64,000 nucleotides of DNA from the NCBI RefSeq assembly GCF_004564075.1, contig NZ_CP038256.1, positions 1,922,001 through 1,986,000 on the forward strand. Reading direction: 5' to 3'. A program made the translations under genes and the position numbers. This stretch comes from Microbacterium sediminis. Lineage in GTDB: Bacteria > Actinomycetota > Actinomycetes > Actinomycetales > Microbacteriaceae. Each line of letters starts with the position of its first letter. Position 1 is the stretch's first letter. Under the pieces are notes generated by a model. The model ran no database searches. It was not told where the DNA came from and worked only from the letters and a program-made list of their open reading frames with translations. Shown one piece after another: positions 14,358 to 23,146 of the stretch.

Positions 14358-15491
14358 CTACGGTGTGAGCCGCGAGCGCTCGTGCGGCGGGGTGAGGCGC
14401 CGGGCGAGCCAGGAGATCCCGGACTCGAGCGGCCCGCGCCCGACCAGCAGGGTCCAGGCGGTGCAGCCGACGAGCGTCGCCACCGTCATCGGCCAGAACG
14501 GCTCGAGCGCCCGGAACGCGAGGAGGTCGCTGCCCGTGGCCCCGGGGTCGGGCTGCAGCAGCGCCCAGGCGATGAGCTGCGCGGAGTAGGCGGTCAGCGG
14601 CATCGCCCCGACGGCGCGCAGCGGGATCGCGAGCCACCGCAGCGGCGTCGCGCACAGCAGCACGCACGCGGCGATCACCGCGATCGCGAACCCGCCCGAT
14701 CCGATCGCCTCGCCCACGCCGCTCGAGTGCGGTTCGGCCGAGAGCGCGTGCCACGGGCCGGCGGGGGCGGCCCAGCGCCCGAACAGCCCGTACCCGACGG
14801 CCGCCAGCACGGTGCCGGCGGCGAGCAGGAGCGCCGCCGTCAGCGGCATCGACAGGCGCAGCCGCCCGATGCCCAGGCCGGCCGCCACGAACGCCGCCCA
14901 CAGCGGGAACGGGTAGTTCCAGCCGATCGCGTCGGCCGCGACCTCGCCGCCGGGCGTCTGCCACATCGGCAGGGTGTTCAGCCACGCGATCGCGAACGGC
15001 ACGACGACCCCGATCGCCGCCGCGACGACGAAGAGCCGCGTGGCGCGCCAGCGCAGCGCGGGCAGCGCGAGGAGGAACAGGATCGCGTAGGCGGGCAGGA
15101 TCACGATGACCGGCGTCGCGAGGCTGATCAGCAGCAGTCCCCAGGCCCAGATGCACACGGCGCGCAGCGCGATGCGGCCGCGGGCGAGCGTGAGGTCTGT
15201 GCCGTCGGCACCGCGCCATCCCCCGGTCGTGAGGGCGAGCGAGACGCCGGCCAGCGTGGCGAACAGGATGGACGAGCGACCGTCGACCAGGCCGAGCCAG
15301 CTGCCCGGGTCGCGCCACACGAGCGCGGGCGTCGTGAGCAGATGCGCGGCGAACATGCCGACCACGGCGATCCCGCGGGCGAGGTCGACGCCCGCCTCGC
15401 GCCCGGGCCCGTCGAAGCGCCGCCATCGCGCGGCGAGACGCGACGGCGCCGGCTCCCCCGTGCGGGGCGAGGCGGCGCCGTCGATCGTCAT
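14358..15491 (-). CDS. multipass membrane protein, HGSNAT/DUF1624-DUF418-type acyltransferase-like
   Basis: A 377-residue membrane protein with about ten hydrophobic segments. The opening GVDLARGIAVVGMFAAHLL and the late AVGAMPLTAYSAQLIAWALL match the heparan-glucosaminide acetyltransferase-like/DUF418 group, which is thought to acylate or transport sugar-linked substrates; the substrate is unknown. It sits one base after argF and 9 bp before argH, where argR and argG are found in the mycobacterial cluster. It is probably co-transcribed with the arg genes, but I see no direct link to arginine. Confidence 0.75.
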   Translation of the reverse strand: MTIDGAASPRTGEPAPSRLAARWRRFDGPGREAGVDLARGIAVVGMFAAHLLTTPALVWRDPGSWLGLVDGRSSILFATLAGVSLALTTGGWRGADGTDLTLARGRIALRAVCIWAWGLLLISLATPVIVILPAYAILFLLALPALRWRATRLFVVAAAIGVVVPFAIAWLNTLPMWQTPGGEVAADAIGWNYPFPLWAAFVAAGLGIGRLRLSMPLTAALLLAAGTVLAAVGYGLFGRWAAPAGPWHALSAEPHSSGVGEAIGSGGFAIAVIAACVLLCATPLRWLAIPLRAVGAMPLTAYSAQLIAWALLQPDPGATGSDLLAFRALEPFWPMTVATLVGCTAWTLLVGRGPLESGISWLARRLTPPHERSRLTP

Positions 15492-15492
15492 G

Positions 15493-16416
15493 TCACTGCT
15501 GCCGCAGCAGCCAGACGAGCAGGGCCTTCTGCGCGTGCAGGCGGTTCTCCGCCTCGTCCCAGATCACGCTCTGCGGCCCGTCGATCACGTCGGCGTCGAC
15601 CTCGTACCCGCGATCGGCGGGGAGGCAGTGGATGAAGATCGCGGCGGGATCGGCGACCGACATCGTCTCCTGGGTCACCTTGTAGGCGCCGAGGTCGCGC
15701 AGGCGAGCGAGCTTCTCCTCCTCCTTGCCCATCGAGACCCACGTGTCGGTGACGACCACGTCTGCCCCCGCGGCGGCCTCGAGGGGGTCGGTGTAGAGCG
15801 TGACGGAGCCGCCCGTCTCGGCGGCGATCCGGTCGGCGTCGGCGACCACGTCCTCGCGGGGCGCGTAGTCCTCGGGCGAGGCCACGCGCACGTGCATGCC
15901 GGCCATCGCGCCGGCCAGCGCGTACGAGTGGGCCATGTTGCTGCGCCCGTCGCCGAAGAACGACAGCGTCAGCCCCTTCAGCTCGCCCTTGTGCTCGCGG
16001 ATCGTGAGCAGGTCGGCCAGCAGCTGGCAGGGGTGGAAGTCGTCGGAGAGCGCGTTGATGACCGGCACGCGGGTGCCCTCGGCCATCTCCTCGAGCCCGG
16101 CCTGCGCGTAGGTGCGCCACACGATCGCGGCGACCTGGCGCTCGAGCACCCGCGCGGTGTCGGCCGGCGTCTCCTTGCCGCCGAGCTGACTGCTGGCGGT
16201 GGAGATGATCAGCGGCGTGCCACCGAGATCGGCGATCCCGACCGCGAACGACACCCGGGTGCGGGTGGACGACTTGTCGAAGATCACCGCCACGGTCTGC
16301 GGGCCCTCGAGCGGGCGCTGCGACCACCGGTCGGCCTTCAGCTGCGCGGCGAGATCGAGGATCTCGGCCTGCTCGGCCGGGGTGATGCTGTCGTCGCGCA
16401 GGAAGTGGCGAGTCAT
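15493..16416 (-). CDS. argF: ornithine carbamoyltransferase
   Basis: A 307-residue enzyme making citrulline from ornithine and carbamoyl phosphate. The carbamoyl-phosphate loop STRTR is at 50-54, with the later HPCQ motif in [12 protein letters not shown] and the ornithine-loop HCLPADRG near residue 265. ATG 16416 overlaps the argD stop (ATGA); longer upstream reading in this frame is the shadow of argD. It is translationally coupled within the argC-J-B-D-F run. Confidence 0.97.
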   Translation of the reverse strand: MTRHFLRDDSITPAEQAEILDLAAQLKADRWSQRPLEGPQTVAVIFDKSSTRTRVSFAVGIADLGGTPLIISTASSQLGGKETPADTARVLERQVAAIVWRTYAQAGLEEMAEGTRVPVINALSDDFHPCQLLADLLTIREHKGELKGLTLSFFGDGRSNMAHSYALAGAMAGMHVRVASPEDYAPREDVVADADRIAAETGGSVTLYTDPLEAAAGADVVVTDTWVSMGKEEEKLARLRDLGAYKVTQETMSVADPAAIFIHCLPADRGYEVDADVIDGPQSVIWDEAENRLHAQKALLVWLLRQQ

Positions 16417-17618
16417 GCGGGGATCTCCTGGGTCTGCGCGACGGCGGCGAGCGCCTCGCGGAAGAGGTTGAGGAACTCGTCGATCTCGGCGTCGCCGATC
16501 GTGTAGGCCGGCGCGAGGCGGATCACGTCGGCCGCCGGGGCGTTGACGATCAGGCCGCGCTCGAGCGCCGCGGCGGCGACCTGCGGCGCGACCGGCTCCT
16601 CGAGCGTCACGCCGATGAGCAGGCCGGCGCCGCGCGTGCCCGAGACGATCGGGTACTCCGCGACCGCGGCGCGCAGCTGGTCGCCGCGGGCGGTCACGTT
16701 GGCCAGCAGGTCCTCGCTCTCGATGAAGCCCAGCACCGCGTCGGCGACGTGGCTGGCGAGCGGGTTGCCGCCGAACGTGGAGTTGTGCGTGCCGGGCGAG
16801 AACAGCTCGCTCGCCGCGCCGAACGTGATCAGCCCGCCGAGCGGGAAGCCGGCGGCGACGCCCTTGGCGAAGGTCACCGCGTCGGGCACGACGTCGGTGT
16901 GCTGGAAGGCGAACCACCGCCCCGTGCGCCCCGAGCCGGTCTGCACCTCGTCGAGGATGAGCAGCGCGTCGTGCGCGGTCGCGAGCTCGCGCGCCCGGGC
17001 GAGGAAGCGCTCGGGCAGCTCGCGCACGCCGGCCTCGCCCTGGATCGGCTCGATCACGATGGCCGCCACGCCGCCCTCCGCGAACGCGGCCTCGAGCGCC
17101 TCGATCGTGACGGGGATCGCCTTCGCGCCCGGCAGCAGCGGCGCGAAGGGATCCTGGTAGGCGGCCTTGGGCGTGAGCGACAGCGCGCCCGTGGTGCGGC
17201 CGTGGAACGCGCCCTCGAGGCAGAGGATCGTCTGCGCGCCGCGCGGGTTGCCGTGCAGCCGCGCGAGCTTGATCGCCGACTCGTTGGCCTCGCTGCCGGA
17301 GTTGGCCAGGAACACCCGGCCCTGCTCGCCCGTGCCGGCGAGGCGCTTCAGCCGCGCGGCGAGCGCGAGCTGCGGCTCGGACGTGTAGAGGTTCGACACG
17401 TGCGCGAGGGTCGCGGCCTGGCGCGAGACCGCCTCGACGAACACGGGGTGGGCGTGCCCGAGGCAGTTCACCGCGATGCCGCCGAGGAAGTCGAGGTAGC
17501 GGGTGCCCTCGTCGTCCCACAGGTGGGACCCCTCGCCCCGCACGAACAGTCGCGGACGGCTCCCGAGGTTCATGAGGTCGCGCTCGGCGGCCACCTTCCA
17601 TTCGATGCTGCTGCTCAT
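16413..17618 (-). CDS. argD: acetylornithine aminotransferase
   Basis: A 401-residue class III PLP aminotransferase converting N-acetylglutamate semialdehyde to N-acetylornithine. The PLP lysine is K252 in [28 protein letters not shown] and [15 protein letters not shown] are the family motifs. ATG 17618 overlaps the argB stop by four bases. In many bacteria this enzyme also serves as the DAP-pathway succinyl-DAP transaminase, which may matter given the dap genes nearby; that is inference. Confidence 0.96.
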   Translation of the reverse strand: MSSSIEWKVAAERDLMNLGSRPRLFVRGEGSHLWDDEGTRYLDFLGGIAVNCLGHAHPVFVEAVSRQAATLAHVSNLYTSEPQLALAARLKRLAGTGEQGRVFLANSGSEANESAIKLARLHGNPRGAQTILCLEGAFHGRTTGALSLTPKAAYQDPFAPLLPGAKAIPVTIEALEAAFAEGGVAAIVIEPIQGEAGVRELPERFLARARELATAHDALLILDEVQTGSGRTGRWFAFQHTDVVPDAVTFAKGVAAGFPLGGLITFGAASELFSPGTHNSTFGGNPLASHVADAVLGFIESEDLLANVTARGDQLRAAVAEYPIVSGTRGAGLLIGVTLEEPVAPQVAAAALERGLIVNAPAADVIRLAPAYTIGDAEIDEFLNLFREALAAVAQTQEIPA

Positions 17619-18517
17619 GCCACGACCTCCGTTCCGATTCCCTCACTGGTGAACAGTTCCACGAGCACCGAGTGCGGCACCCGCCCGTCGATGATCGACG
17701 CCTTCTCGACCCCACCCTCGACCGCGTCGAGGCAGGCCTGCATCTTGGGGATCATCCCCGACTCGAGCTTCGGCATGAGCTCGCGCAGCTCGGCCGCCCG
17801 CAGGTGCGAGACGAGCGAGTCGCGGCGCGGCCAGTCGGCGTAGAGCCCCGGCACGTCGGTGAGGATGACGAGCTTCTTGGCCCCCAGCGCCCGCGCGAGC
17901 GCGGAGGCCGCGGCGTCCGCGTTGATGTTGAGCGTCTGCCCGGGGCGATCGAGGTCGGGGGCCACGCCGGCGACGACGGGGATGCGATCGGCCTTGAGGT
18001 GATCGATCACCGGCGTCGGATCCACCTGCACCACGTCGCCCACGCGGCCGAGGCTCTCCTCGACGCCGTCGATCACGACGCCGCGGCGGCGGCCGCCGAA
18101 CAGGGCCGCGTCCTCGCCGGACAGGCCCACGGCGAAGGGGCCGTGCGAGTTGATCTTCGCCACGAGCTGCGGGTTGATCTGGCCCGTCAGCACCATCCGC
18201 ACCACCGAGATCGCCTCGGTCGAGGTGACGCGGTAGCCGCCCTTGAACTCGCTCGGGATGGCGAGGCGATCGAGCATGTTCGAGATCTGCGGGCCGCCGC
18301 CGTGCACGACCACGGGCTTGATGCCCACGTAGCGCAGGTAGGCGATGTCCTCCGCGAAGGCGTCCTGCAGCTCCTCGCTGATCATCGCGTTGCCGCCGTA
18401 CTTGACGACGACGATCTGGTCGCGGAACTGCTTGAGCCACGGCAGCGACTCGATGAGCGTGGTCGCCTTGAAGGCCGCCTGCTCGGGCGTGGTCTGCTGG
18501 AGATCGATCTCGCTCAT
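17615..18517 (-). CDS. argB: acetylglutamate kinase
   Basis: A 300-residue amino acid kinase that phosphorylates N-acetylglutamate and is usually the arginine-inhibited step. Motifs include [22 protein letters not shown] and the C-terminal [25 protein letters not shown] split around the active site. The N-terminal helix before residue 35 is the kind found in hexameric, arginine-sensitive enzymes. ATG 18517 overlaps the argJ stop (ATGA). Confidence 0.96.
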   Translation of the reverse strand: MSEIDLQQTTPEQAAFKATTLIESLPWLKQFRDQIVVVKYGGNAMISEELQDAFAEDIAYLRYVGIKPVVVHGGGPQISNMLDRLAIPSEFKGGYRVTSTEAISVVRMVLTGQINPQLVAKINSHGPFAVGLSGEDAALFGGRRRGVVIDGVEESLGRVGDVVQVDPTPVIDHLKADRIPVVAGVAPDLDRPGQTLNINADAAASALARALGAKKLVILTDVPGLYADWPRRDSLVSHLRAAELRELMPKLESGMIPKMQACLDAVEGGVEKASIIDGRVPHSVLVELFTSEGIGTEVVA

Positions 18518-19671
18518 GAGCTGTAGGCGCTGTTCTCGTGGACGTACGCGTGGGTGAGGTCGTTCGTCATGATGGTCGCCGTCTCCTCGCCCGAGAACAG
18601 GTCGATCTCGATGGTCGTGGCCCGCGGCGTGAGGTCGACCTCCTCGCGCGGACGGTCGGGACCGCCCTGCGTGCACACGCGCACGCCGTTCATCCAGACG
18701 TCCACGTTGTAGGGGTCGAACTCGGCGCTCGTCGTGCCGATCGCGGCGAGCACGCGCCCCCAGTTGGGGTCGTTGCCGAAGATCGCGGTCTTGAAGAGGC
18801 TGTTGCGGGCCAGCGCGCGGCCCACCTCGACGGCGTCGTCCTCGGTGGCTGCCCCGCGCACGTGGATCGAGATCTCGTGGCTGGCTCCCTCCGCGTCGGC
18901 CATGAGCTGCGTGGCGAGATCCCGGCACACGTCGGTGAGCGCGGCGCGGAACGCCTCCGGCTCCGGCTCGACCCCCGAGGCGCCGCTCGCGAGGAGGGTG
19001 ACCTGGTCGTTGGTCGACATCGCGCCGTCGGAGTCGAGGCGATCGAACGTCACCCGGGTGGCCGCGCGCAGGTGCGCGTCGGCCTGCTCCGGCGTGAGCA
19101 CGGCATCGGTGGTCAGCACGACGAGCATCGTGGCCAGCGCCGGCGCGAGCATGCCCGCGCCCTTCGCCATGCCGCCGATCGTCCAGCCGTCGCCCGCGAA
19201 CGTCGCGGTCTTGGGCACGGTGTCGGTCGTCATGATCGCCTCCGCCGCGGCGGGGCCGCCGTCGGCGCTCAGCTGCGCGATCGCGGTCTCGGTGCCCGCG
19301 AGCACCTTGGCGCGGAAGGCCTCGTCGCCCGTGCCGATCAGCCCGGTCGAGCACACGAGCACATCGCCGGCGCTGACGCCCAGGAGCTCGGCCGCCTTCT
19401 CGGCGGTCTGGTGCGTGGTCTGGAAGCCGAACGAACCCGTGAAGCAGTTGGCGCCGCCCGAGTTGAGCACGATCGCCTCGACGGCGCCGTCCGCGATGGC
19501 CTGCTGCGACCACAGGATCGGGTTGGCCTTGGCGCGGTTGCTCGTGAACACCGCCGCGCCCGTCTTGAGCGGGCCGCGGTTGACCACGACGGCGACGTCG
19601 GGCTTGCCCGTCGACTTCAGTCCGGCCGCGACTCCGGTCGCCTCGAATCCTGCGGGGGCGGTCACGCTCAC
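18514..19671 (-). CDS. argJ: glutamate N-acetyltransferase / amino-acid acetyltransferase
   Basis: A 385-residue self-cleaving ornithine acetyltransferase that recycles the acetyl group, so the cyclic arginine pathway is used. The autocleavage nucleophile is T181 in the ALATMLV motif after KGAGMLAP. I chose GTG 19671, which overlaps the argC stop (GTGA), giving the expected N-terminus [19 protein letters not shown]. Confidence 0.96.
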   Translation of the reverse strand: MSVTAPAGFEATGVAAGLKSTGKPDVAVVVNRGPLKTGAAVFTSNRAKANPILWSQQAIADGAVEAIVLNSGGANCFTGSFGFQTTHQTAEKAAELLGVSAGDVLVCSTGLIGTGDEAFRAKVLAGTETAIAQLSADGGPAAAEAIMTTDTVPKTATFAGDGWTIGGMAKGAGMLAPALATMLVVLTTDAVLTPEQADAHLRAATRVTFDRLDSDGAMSTNDQVTLLASGASGVEPEPEAFRAALTDVCRDLATQLMADAEGASHEISIHVRGAATEDDAVEVGRALARNSLFKTAIFGNDPNWGRVLAAIGTTSAEFDPYNVDVWMNGVRVCTQGGPDRPREEVDLTPRATTIEIDLFSGEETATIMTNDLTHAYVHENSAYSS

Positions 19672-20711
19672 GGCGCCACTCCGTTCACTGAGAGCGCGGT
19701 GCCTTCCGGCAGGCCCAGCGCGAGGTTCATGGACTGGATCGCGGCGCCCGCGGTCCCCTTGGTGAGGTTGTCGACCGCCGTGACGACGACGACGCGGCCC
19801 GCCGCGCGATCGATCGCGAGCCCCATCAGCGCCGTGTTGGCGCCGAGCACGTCGGCCGTGCGGGGCATCTGGCCCTCCGGGAGCAGCTGCACGAAGGTCT
19901 CGTCGCCGTACGCGGCCTCCCACGCGTCGCGGATCTGCGCGTCCGTCGCTCCGGCCGCGATCGGCGCGGTGCTCGTGGCGAGGATGCCGCGGGCCATGGG
20001 GACGATCACGGGCGTGAACGAGATGCGCGGGTCCGCGGCGCCGGCGGCGCGCAGCGCCTGCTGGATCTCGGGGATGTGCCGGTGGCTGCCGCCGACGGCG
20101 TACGGGTTGGCGGTGCCGAGGATCTCGCTGCCCAGCAGGTGCGGCTTGAGGCTCTTGCCCGCGCCCGAGGGGCCCACGGCGAGCACGCTCACGATGTCGC
20201 CCGCGTCGATGACGCCCGCGGCCACGCCGGGGGCGAGGCTCAGCGACACCGTCGAGGCGTTGCAGCCGGGGGCCGCGATGCGCGTCGCGCCGCGCAGCCT
20301 CTCGCGCTGCTTGCCGCCGTCGACGAGCAGCTCGGGCACGCCGTACGCCCACGGCTCGTGGAAGTCGCCGCCGTAGAACGCGTCCCAGTCGGCCCGGGCG
20401 GTGAGGCGGTGGTCGGCGCCGGCGTCGATCACGAGCGCCGCGTCGCCGAGCGCGTCGGTGTACTGACCCGACTGCCCGTGCGGCAGCGCGAGGAAGACGA
20501 CGTCGTGGCCGGCGAGGACCTCCGGGGTGGTCGGCTGCAGCTGCAGGTGGCGCAGCGAGCGCAGGTGCGGCTGGTGGGCGATGAGCGGATCGCCCGCGTG
20601 CGAGTGGGCCGTGACGGTGCGGATCTCGATGTCGGGATGATCGGCCAGCAGGCGCAGGATCTCCCCGCCCGCGTAGCCAGATGCGCCGGAGACGGCGACC
20701 GAATAGGTCAT
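19668..20711 (-). CDS. argC: N-acetyl-gamma-glutamyl-phosphate reductase
   Basis: A 347-residue NADPH-dependent reductase, first gene of the argCJBDF run. The N-terminal [14 protein letters not shown] is the Rossmann dinucleotide loop and C150 in AAPGCNAST is the catalytic cysteine. ATG 20711 follows AAGG (10 bases upstream) and also has TAAGGT seven bases before it (20719-20724), so either a weak ribosome site or a leaderless start is possible. The 84 bp before it hold a nested hairpin and an arginine-rich ORF. Confidence 0.96.
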   Translation of the reverse strand: MTYSVAVSGASGYAGGEILRLLADHPDIEIRTVTAHSHAGDPLIAHQPHLRSLRHLQLQPTTPEVLAGHDVVFLALPHGQSGQYTDALGDAALVIDAGADHRLTARADWDAFYGGDFHEPWAYGVPELLVDGGKQRERLRGATRIAAPGCNASTVSLSLAPGVAAGVIDAGDIVSVLAVGPSGAGKSLKPHLLGSEILGTANPYAVGGSHRHIPEIQQALRAAGAADPRISFTPVIVPMARGILATSTAPIAAGATDAQIRDAWEAAYGDETFVQLLPEGQMPRTADVLGANTALMGLAIDRAAGRVVVVTAVDNLTKGTAGAAIQSMNLALGLPEGTALSVNGVAP

Positions 20712-20724
20712 GACTTCTACCTTA

Positions 20725-20774
20725 TGTCCGTGGGAATGGGTGCCTGATCACGGGCGGCACCGCTCCCCCGGACA
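20725..20774 (-). promoter_or_regulatory. nested hairpin before argC (candidate attenuation element)
   Basis: On the minus strand the outer arms TGTCCG (20774-20769) and CGGACA (20730-20725) enclose GGGGA/TTCCC and an inner 6-bp stem GGTGCC/GGCACC (20761-20756 with 20744-20739), loop 11 nt. The 3' base abuts the AAGG that precedes argC. No T run follows, so control of translation or of an actinobacterial-type terminator are both conceivable. Confidence 0.5.
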
Positions 20775-20795
20775 CGCCGGAACGTCGCGGGCCGC

Positions 20796-20876
20796 CTAGA
20801 TTCGGCGGGCGCGCGGACGTCGGAGCGCGACGGTGCGGCTCGGAACGAGCGGCACATCCATCGCGGTCGAGGTCAT
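20796..20876 (-). CDS. candidate arginine-rich leader peptide of the arg operon
   Basis: A 26-codon ORF whose second half is unusually arginine-rich: six Arg codons (CGC, CGA, CGT, CGC, CGC, CGA) at residues 14, 19, 20, 22, 24 and 25, in SRTVALRRPRARRI. It stops 84 bp before argC. There is no Shine-Dalgarno, but TAGCCT lies seven bases before the ATG (20884-20889), fitting a leaderless start. Length, position and enrichment in the end product of the downstream operon are those of an attenuator leader peptide. Chance is possible because the genome is rich in CG codons. Confidence 0.5.
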   Translation of the reverse strand: MTSTAMDVPLVPSRTVALRRPRARRI

Positions 20877-20883
20877 GTGCGGC

Positions 20884-20889
20884 AGGCTA
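20884..20889 (-). promoter_or_regulatory. -10 element of the putative arg leader transcript
   Basis: TAGCCT on the minus strand, seven bases before the ATG of the leader ORF. No good -35 is visible at the usual distance. A stretch of 235 bp (20712-20946) separates argC from divergent pcm and contains only these leader elements. Confidence 0.45.
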
Positions 20890-20946
20890 GCACGGCGCCT
20901 GTTCCCGACGCGACGCCGCGCGTACCGTGGATCGCGGGGTGTGCTC

Positions 20947-21621
20947 ATGACGGGGTTCTCGCCGACGGCGTCCTCGCCGCACGCGGCGGCGCGGGCGCGG
21001 GCGCGGATGATCGACCGGCACCTGCGGGCGCGCGGCATCCGCGACGCGCGCGTGCTGGACGCGATGGCACGCGTGCCGCGGGAGCTGTTCGTGCCCGATC
21101 ACCTCGCCGGCGAGGCCTACGCCGATGCGCCCCTGCCGATCGGGCACGGCCAGACGATCTCGCAGCCGTACATCGTGGCCCTCACGGCGGAGGCGGCGCG
21201 CCTCTCCCCCGGCGATCGCGTGCTCGACGTCGGCACCGGGTCCGGCTACGCCGCCGCCGTGTACGCCGCGATGGGCGCGGAGGTGTGGTCGGTGGAGCTC
21301 GTGCCCGAGCTCGCGGGGCGGGCGCGCGAGGCGCTCCCGCGCGCGGGGTTCGCGCACGTGACGGTCGTCACGGCCGACGGCTCGCTCGGCCTGCCCGCGC
21401 GGGCGCCCTTCGACGCGATCCTCGCGGCCGCCGCAGGCGCGGAGATCCCGCCGCCCTGGCTCGCCCAGCTCGCGGACGGCGGGCGCATCGTGCTGCCCGT
21501 GGAGCGCCACGCCGGCTGGCAGCGCCTGCTGCGCGTGACCCGCCGCGGCGAGCGCGAGGAGCGCGAGGACCTGGGCGCGGTGCGCTTCGTGCCGCTGCGC
21601 GGCGCGCACGGTCGGCGCTGA
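20947..21621 (+). CDS. pcm: protein-L-isoaspartate O-methyltransferase
   Basis: A 224-residue SAM-dependent methyltransferase that repairs isoaspartyl residues. Family motifs are MIDRHLRARGIRDARVLDAMARVPRELFVP near the start, GHGQTISQPYIVALT, and the SAM loop VLDVGTGSGYAAAVYA. ATG 20947 is preferred; an in-frame GTG at 20941 is possible, and the frame is open back to 20833 but that part overlaps the arg leader on the other strand. It is divergent from argC and followed by the AAA ATPase 37 bp downstream. Confidence 0.9.
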   Translation: MTGFSPTASSPHAAARARARMIDRHLRARGIRDARVLDAMARVPRELFVPDHLAGEAYADAPLPIGHGQTISQPYIVALTAEAARLSPGDRVLDVGTGSGYAAAVYAAMGAEVWSVELVPELAGRAREALPRAGFAHVTVVTADGSLGLPARAPFDAILAAAAGAEIPPPWLAQLADGGRIVLPVERHAGWQRLLRVTRRGEREEREDLGAVRFVPLRGAHGRR

Positions 21622-21658
21622 CCGGCCGGATGTCGCCGGTTCGCGGCAGGATGGGCGC

Positions 21659-22789
<1,131 letters not shown>

Positions 22790-22804
22790 GCCCGCTCCGT
22801 TCCG

Positions 22805-23125
22805 GGCACAGGGCCACGACCTCGACTCCGCGCTCCGCGCTCCGCTCGGTCCGTCTCCGCTCCGGCGGCTTCGCCGCCTCCGGTCGACGAGCCCGGAGGG
22901 TTCCGGCTCGGGCGACCTGAGGCGACGCCACCAGCACCCTTCCACGCCCGAACGCCACCACGGCTCGTCGAGCGAAGTGAGCGCAGCGAACGCAGCCGAG
23001 ACGGGTCGAGCGAGCGCAGCGAGTCGAGACCTCCAGGCACAGGGCCACGACCTCGACTCCGCTCCGGCGCTGCGCGCCTCCGGTCGACGAGCCCGGAGGG
23101 TTCCGGCTCGGGCGACCTGAGGCGA
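22805..23125. repeat. duplicated intergenic repeat between the ATPase gene and pheT
   Basis: The 357-bp gap 22790-23146 holds no credible gene. A 26-bp block (22805-22830) recurs exactly at 23036-23061, and a 50-bp block (22876-22925) recurs exactly at 23076-23125. Between the copies lies a segment (about 22961-23031) made of GAGCGAAGTGAGCGCAGCG-type alternating palindromes (CGAGCGAGCGCAGCGAGTCGAG), of the kind dispersed between genes in Microbacteriaceae. It may act as a transcription-end or REP-like element; no transposase is present. Confidence 0.8.
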
Positions 23126-23146
23126 GACCGCCAGCGCCGATCGGGC

